Shown: piece after piece, positions 13,755 to 16,139 of the stretch
Position numbering within the stretch: position 1 is the stretch's first letter
Layout of the letters: every line of letters starts with the position of its first letter
Notes under the pieces: generated by a model
Seen by the model: the letters and a program-made list of their open reading frames with translations, nothing else
What the model was told of the DNA's origin: nothing
Database searches by the model: none
Translations under genes and position numbers: made by a program
Assembly (NCBI GenBank): GCA_963696025.1
Contig: CAVOII010000020.1
Location: 1 to 16,139, forward strand
Source of the DNA: JABCYV01 sp963696025
Lineage (GTDB): Bacteria > Acidobacteriota > Terriglobia > Terriglobales > Acidobacteriaceae
Reading direction: 5' to 3'
DNA: 16,139 nt

Positions 13755-13776
13755 GGACGGGCGTCCCCGCCCGTCC
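13755..13776. terminator. Hairpin between convergent genes
   Basis: GGACGGGCG-tccc-CGCCCGTCC is a perfect 9-bp stem, 10 bp after the thioesterase stop and just before the stop of the convergent regulator gene. There is no U-tract, so it could be a bidirectional terminator or a dispersed acidobacterial hairpin repeat. Confidence 0.5.
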
Positions 13777-13783
13777 CAAACAA

Positions 13784-15268
13784 TCAAGCTAGACACTCCT
13801 GCAAAACCCTCGCCAACTGCTCCACCCCGCGCCGAAGTTCCCGCGCATCCACCGCCGCAAACCCCAGCACGATCCCGTCGCGCCTCGCACGGCCGTAAGC
13901 ATACCGGCTCAAAGGAAGCACTTCGACATCGTACTTCGCCGCAGCCTGCGCCGCCCGCTCGGCCAGGATTCCGCCCTGCAGCCAGCCCACTGTTCGCAAC
14001 CCCGCCTCGACCACCGGAATCTCCAGCAGTCCCCCAAGCCGTTCCCGAGCAGATTCCATCAGCACCGACAGGCGCTCGGCGTACAACTCCCGCATTCGCC
14101 GCACGTGCCGTGCAAAGTGGCCTTCGCGGATGAAATCGCAGAGAATCGCCTGATCGATCAGCGGCGGATGATGCGTGCTCACTGACTCTGCCGCCGCAAA
14201 GATGTCCACCATGTCCGCAGGAACCACCAGATAAGCAAGCCGCAGAGCAGGGAAGAGAACGTCAGTGAAACTGCCGGCGAAGATCACGACCGCGGCCCGA
14301 TCCAAACCCTGCAACGCCGGGATGGGCCGTCCGGAATAACGATATTCGCTGTCGTAGTCATCTTCAAAGATGATCGTCCTCGACCGTCGCGCCCACTCGA
14401 GAAGCGACAACCTACGGCGCAAGCTCATGGTCACGCCAAGAGGGAACTGATGTGCGGGAGTCACGTAAACCAGCCGAGGACGCTGCTGCGCCCACCGTCT
14501 TCGCCCAACGTCAAGATTCAAACCTTCGGAATCGACGGGCACCGGACAGATTTTTGCTCCCACGGCACGGAACACGACCGCAGCGCCGGGATATCCCGGT
14601 TCCTCCATCCACACCGAATCGCCCGGGTCCAGCAGCAAGTGCGCCGCCCTGTCGAGCGCCTGTTGCACTCCCGAAATGATCAACACCTGATCCGCCGTAC
14701 ACTTCACGCCCCGAGACGTATTCAGGTATTCAGCCACGGCTTCGCGAAGCGGACGATATCCCAATGCTTCCCCACCAGTGAGCAAACGTGCCGACACGCG
14801 CCGCAAACGTCGTGCTGCCACCTGAGCCCAAAGGTTCGTAGGAAAAGCGTCGAGCGCAGGTTGGCTCGCGCGAAATGCCCGCGCCGGACGAGACTCGGCT
14901 CGTGGCAAAGGCCGCAGTCGTCGTGCATAGGCGGAAAGCGGAATACCGCGTCTCCGGGTTTCCGCGGTTGATTTTGCGCGCGGCGCTTGCAACAGCTCGT
15001 CGGGAAGAGTCTCGCTGACGTAGGTTCCCGAACCCACCTTGCCTTCCACATAACCCTCGGACCGCAGCTGCTCGAAAGCGGTGACAATTGTCGGACGAGA
15101 AATCCCATATTGTTCGGCTAAATCTCGCGTAGCTGGCAGACGCGCGCCCGGGTGCAATCGTCCGGCGAGAATCTCCGAGCGCAGTTCTTCATAGAGCCAG
15201 CGATATATGGGCATTCGCGGCTTCGGGCCCTTCAGGTTCAGCGGCAGCGTGCTCGACTTCTTTGCCAT
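13784..15268 (-). CDS. pdxR: MocR/GntR-family regulator with aminotransferase-like domain, PdxR-like
   Basis: The 494-aa protein has an N-terminal GntR winged helix (about 20-85: LRSEILAGRLHPGARLPATR, YGISRPTIVTAFEQL). A linker follows, then a fold-type I aminotransferase domain (about 130-490). Family blocks are EEPGYPGAA, TPAHQFPLGVTMS, FEDDYDSEYRYSG and LFPALRLAYLV. MocR regulators normally sense PLP bound to a lysine in GSFSK. Here the motif is GSFTD, with Asp336 (codon GAC at 14263-14261), so no Schiff base can form at this site. The gene is divergent from pdxS, the usual arrangement for PdxR controlling PLP synthesis, which is why I use the symbol. The start ATG 15268 lacks a strong ribosome site. 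The intergenic region may hold its operators. Confidence 0.9.
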   Translation of the reverse strand: MAKKSSTLPLNLKGPKPRMPIYRWLYEELRSEILAGRLHPGARLPATRDLAEQYGISRPTIVTAFEQLRSEGYVEGKVGSGTYVSETLPDELLQAPRAKSTAETRRRGIPLSAYARRLRPLPRAESRPARAFRASQPALDAFPTNLWAQVAARRLRRVSARLLTGGEALGYRPLREAVAEYLNTSRGVKCTADQVLIISGVQQALDRAAHLLLDPGDSVWMEEPGYPGAAVVFRAVGAKICPVPVDSEGLNLDVGRRRWAQQRPRLVYVTPAHQFPLGVTMSLRRRLSLLEWARRSRTIIFEDDYDSEYRYSGRPIPALQGLDRAAVVIFAGSFTDVLFPALRLAYLVVPADMVDIFAAAESVSTHHPPLIDQAILCDFIREGHFARHVRRMRELYAERLSVLMESARERLGGLLEIPVVEAGLRTVGWLQGGILAERAAQAAAKYDVEVLPLSRYAYGRARRDGIVLGFAAVDARELRRGVEQLARVLQECLA

Positions 15269-15350
15269 GGCTTATCGAACTTTGTCATTCCGGCCATTCC
15301 AATCGGCGGAATACGTACCCACAAAACTAATTGTCATCAAAACCAACCGG

Positions 15351-15413
15351 TCATCCTGAGAGCAGTCGCTGGTTCGCGAAGCGAAGCAGCGACGGAGTCG
15401 TAGGATCTCCGTC
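15351..15413. repeat. Dispersed TCATCCTGAG...AGGATCT repeat with long stem
   Basis: Flanking blocks TCATCCTGAG and GGATCTCCGTCATCC enclose a near-perfect stem: TCGCTGGTTCGC, a three-base loop gaa, then GCGAAGCAGCGA with one mismatch. This is a common acidobacterial intergenic repeat. A degenerate copy lies at 8826-8864. Confidence 0.65.
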
Positions 15414-15532
15414 ATCCCAATTCTCGCCTGCATGCTTCAAGGCATTCTCCCTGTCAGTGGTATGGAAAGAATATAGGAAAATGGACATTCCAAGCTAGCC
15501 AATAGGTTGGTATCGTAAACCTTGGACTCATC

Positions 15533-15548
15533 CGCGAATGATTTCGCG
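15533..15548. promoter_or_regulatory. Candidate regulator-binding palindrome
   Basis: CGCGAA-tgat-TTCGCG is a perfect dyad 114 bp before the pdxS start. It could be an operator or a small hairpin. Function inferred only from position. Confidence 0.25.
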
Positions 15549-15565
15549 AAAAATGGTTCCGGGAG

Positions 15566-15619
15566 GGCACGGCTTTAGCCGTGCCACTCAGACCCATAAG
15601 AACCGGGCTTTAGCCCCGG
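15566..15619. repeat. Tandem hairpin repeat typical of acidobacterial intergenic regions
   Basis: Two hairpins in tandem: GGCACGGCT-tt-AGCCGTGCC (15566-15585) and CCGGGCT-tt-AGCCCCGG with one bulged base (15603-15619). It sits 42 bp before the pdxS start, inside the leader of its transcript if the promoter is upstream. Confidence 0.75.
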
Positions 15620-15661
15620 AGGACATTTACCGAAAAACCCGTTCCTGCGAAAAGAGGACTT

Positions 15662-16139
15662 ATGGCGAATAACAACGGAAGATCCACCAGCCTGCGGCTG
15701 AAAACAGGCCTGGCCGAAATGCTGAAAGGCGGCGTCATTATGGACGTCACCAACGCCGAGCAAGCGGTAATTGCCGAGAAGGCCGGCGCCGTTGCGGTCA
15801 TGGCTCTCGAGCGCGTTCCTGCGCAAATCCGCGCTGAAGGCGGAGTAGCGCGGATGGCTTCGCCCAAGAAGATTCGAGAGATCATGGCCGCGGTCTCGAT
15901 CCCAGTGATGGCCAAGTGCCGCATCGGACACTTCGCCGAAGCCCAGATTCTTCAGGAGCTGGGCGTTGACTATATCGACGAATCCGAAGTGCTCACGCCC
16001 GCCGACGAAGCCCACCACGTCGACAAGCACGCCTTCACAGTTCCGTTCGTCTGCGGCGCCCGCAACCTGGGCGAAGCCTTGCGCCGCATCGCCGAAGGCG
16101 CGGCCATGATTCGCACCAAGGGAGAAGCCGGCACCGGCG
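15662..16139 (+). CDS. pdxS: Pyridoxal 5'-phosphate synthase lyase subunit PdxS (partial, runs off the window)
   Basis: PdxS condenses ribose 5-phosphate, glyceraldehyde 3-phosphate and ammonia (from PdxT) into PLP, as a dodecameric (beta/alpha)8 barrel in the cytosol. The first 159 of about 295 residues are present. Seen are GGVIMDVTN (Asp28), EQAVIAEKAGAVAVMALERVP, MAKCRIGH (Lys85, the first imine-forming lysine), GVDYIDESEVLTPADE and IRTKGEAGTG (Lys153, the second lysine). The frame starts with ATG at 15662 after AGAGGA, with rather short spacing. It diverges from the PdxR-like regulator. pdxT, if present, would lie beyond the right edge. Confidence 0.97.
   Translation, partial: MANNNGRSTSLRLKTGLAEMLKGGVIMDVTNAEQAVIAEKAGAVAVMALERVPAQIRAEGGVARMASPKKIREIMAAVSIPVMAKCRIGHFAEAQILQELGVDYIDESEVLTPADEAHHVDKHAFTVPFVCGARNLGEALRRIAEGAAMIRTKGEAGTG

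Larger units (their letters stand above)
15269..15661. other. Divergent intergenic region between the PdxR-like gene and pdxS
   Basis: About 390 bp with no gene. It holds a dispersed repeat (15351-15413), a possible -10 TATATT on the minus strand (15475-15470), two TGGTAT direct repeats (15458-15463 and 15508-15513), a palindrome CGCGAA-tgat-TTCGCG (15533-15548), and two tandem hairpin repeats (15566-15619). Regulatory elements for both genes should lie here, but I cannot assign the pdxS promoter with confidence. Confidence 0.5.

Noticed and set aside
13750..14133. Proline-rich plus-strand frame opposite the PdxR-like gene
   Set aside because: Antisense shadow and it includes the intergenic hairpin.
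1..16139. CRISPR arrays and tRNA genes
   Set aside because: No regularly spaced repeats and no tRNA-like arm pattern were seen apart from the tRNA-like domain of tmRNA.

Overview
The window most likely comes from an acidobacterium (Acidobacteriota, Terriglobia/Koribacter-like). The basis is a moderately GC-rich genome, dispersed intergenic hairpin repeats of the kind common in that phylum (GGCACGGCTTTAGCCGTGCC; TCATCCTGAG...AGGATCT), a bacillithiol gene (bshC), and an aa3-type cytochrome oxidase operon with two subunit III genes plus a small Cys-x-x-Cys protein. This is inference from gene content; no search was run.

Left part (1-5700), a decayed accessory region. It opens with the C-terminal remnant of a sigma-54 activator (minus strand). 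A small secreted four-cysteine protein of unknown function follows (minus strand), then a candidate short terminated transcript. Next is a two-helix membrane-protein gene interrupted by a complete IS3-family element at 2238-3757. The element has 35-bp inverted repeats, an ATT target duplication, orfA/orfB and a candidate U UUU UUA frameshift site. Removing the IS and one ATT copy restores the host reading frame. After it come an unrecognised minus-strand ORF and the last ~75 codons of a tyrosine recombinase, which stop 18 bp before the 3' end of ssrA (tmRNA, minus strand, 4796-5164, predicted tag AANQQMAYAA). This is the usual geometry of an island integrated at the tmRNA 3' end, now largely eroded. 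A broken PilZ-domain gene lies just beyond.

Right part (5700-16139), a core-like region. bshC (plus) converges on a minus-strand operon that reads coxB-coxA-coxC-coxC2-coxD-76-aa CxxC protein-HAD phosphatase (12986 down to 7561). Its genes overlap or are closely spaced, apart from two gaps of 54 and 109 bp. The operon encodes a haem-copper oxidase with all CuA, haem, CuB, D-channel and K-channel residues. A hotdog thioesterase (plus) lies divergently upstream.

At the right edge a MocR/PdxR-type regulator (minus) diverges from pdxS (plus, running off the window), the lyase subunit of pyridoxal 5'-phosphate synthase. The pairing predicts that the regulator controls PLP synthesis. However, the lysine that should hold PLP is Asp336, the most unexpected coding feature of the window.
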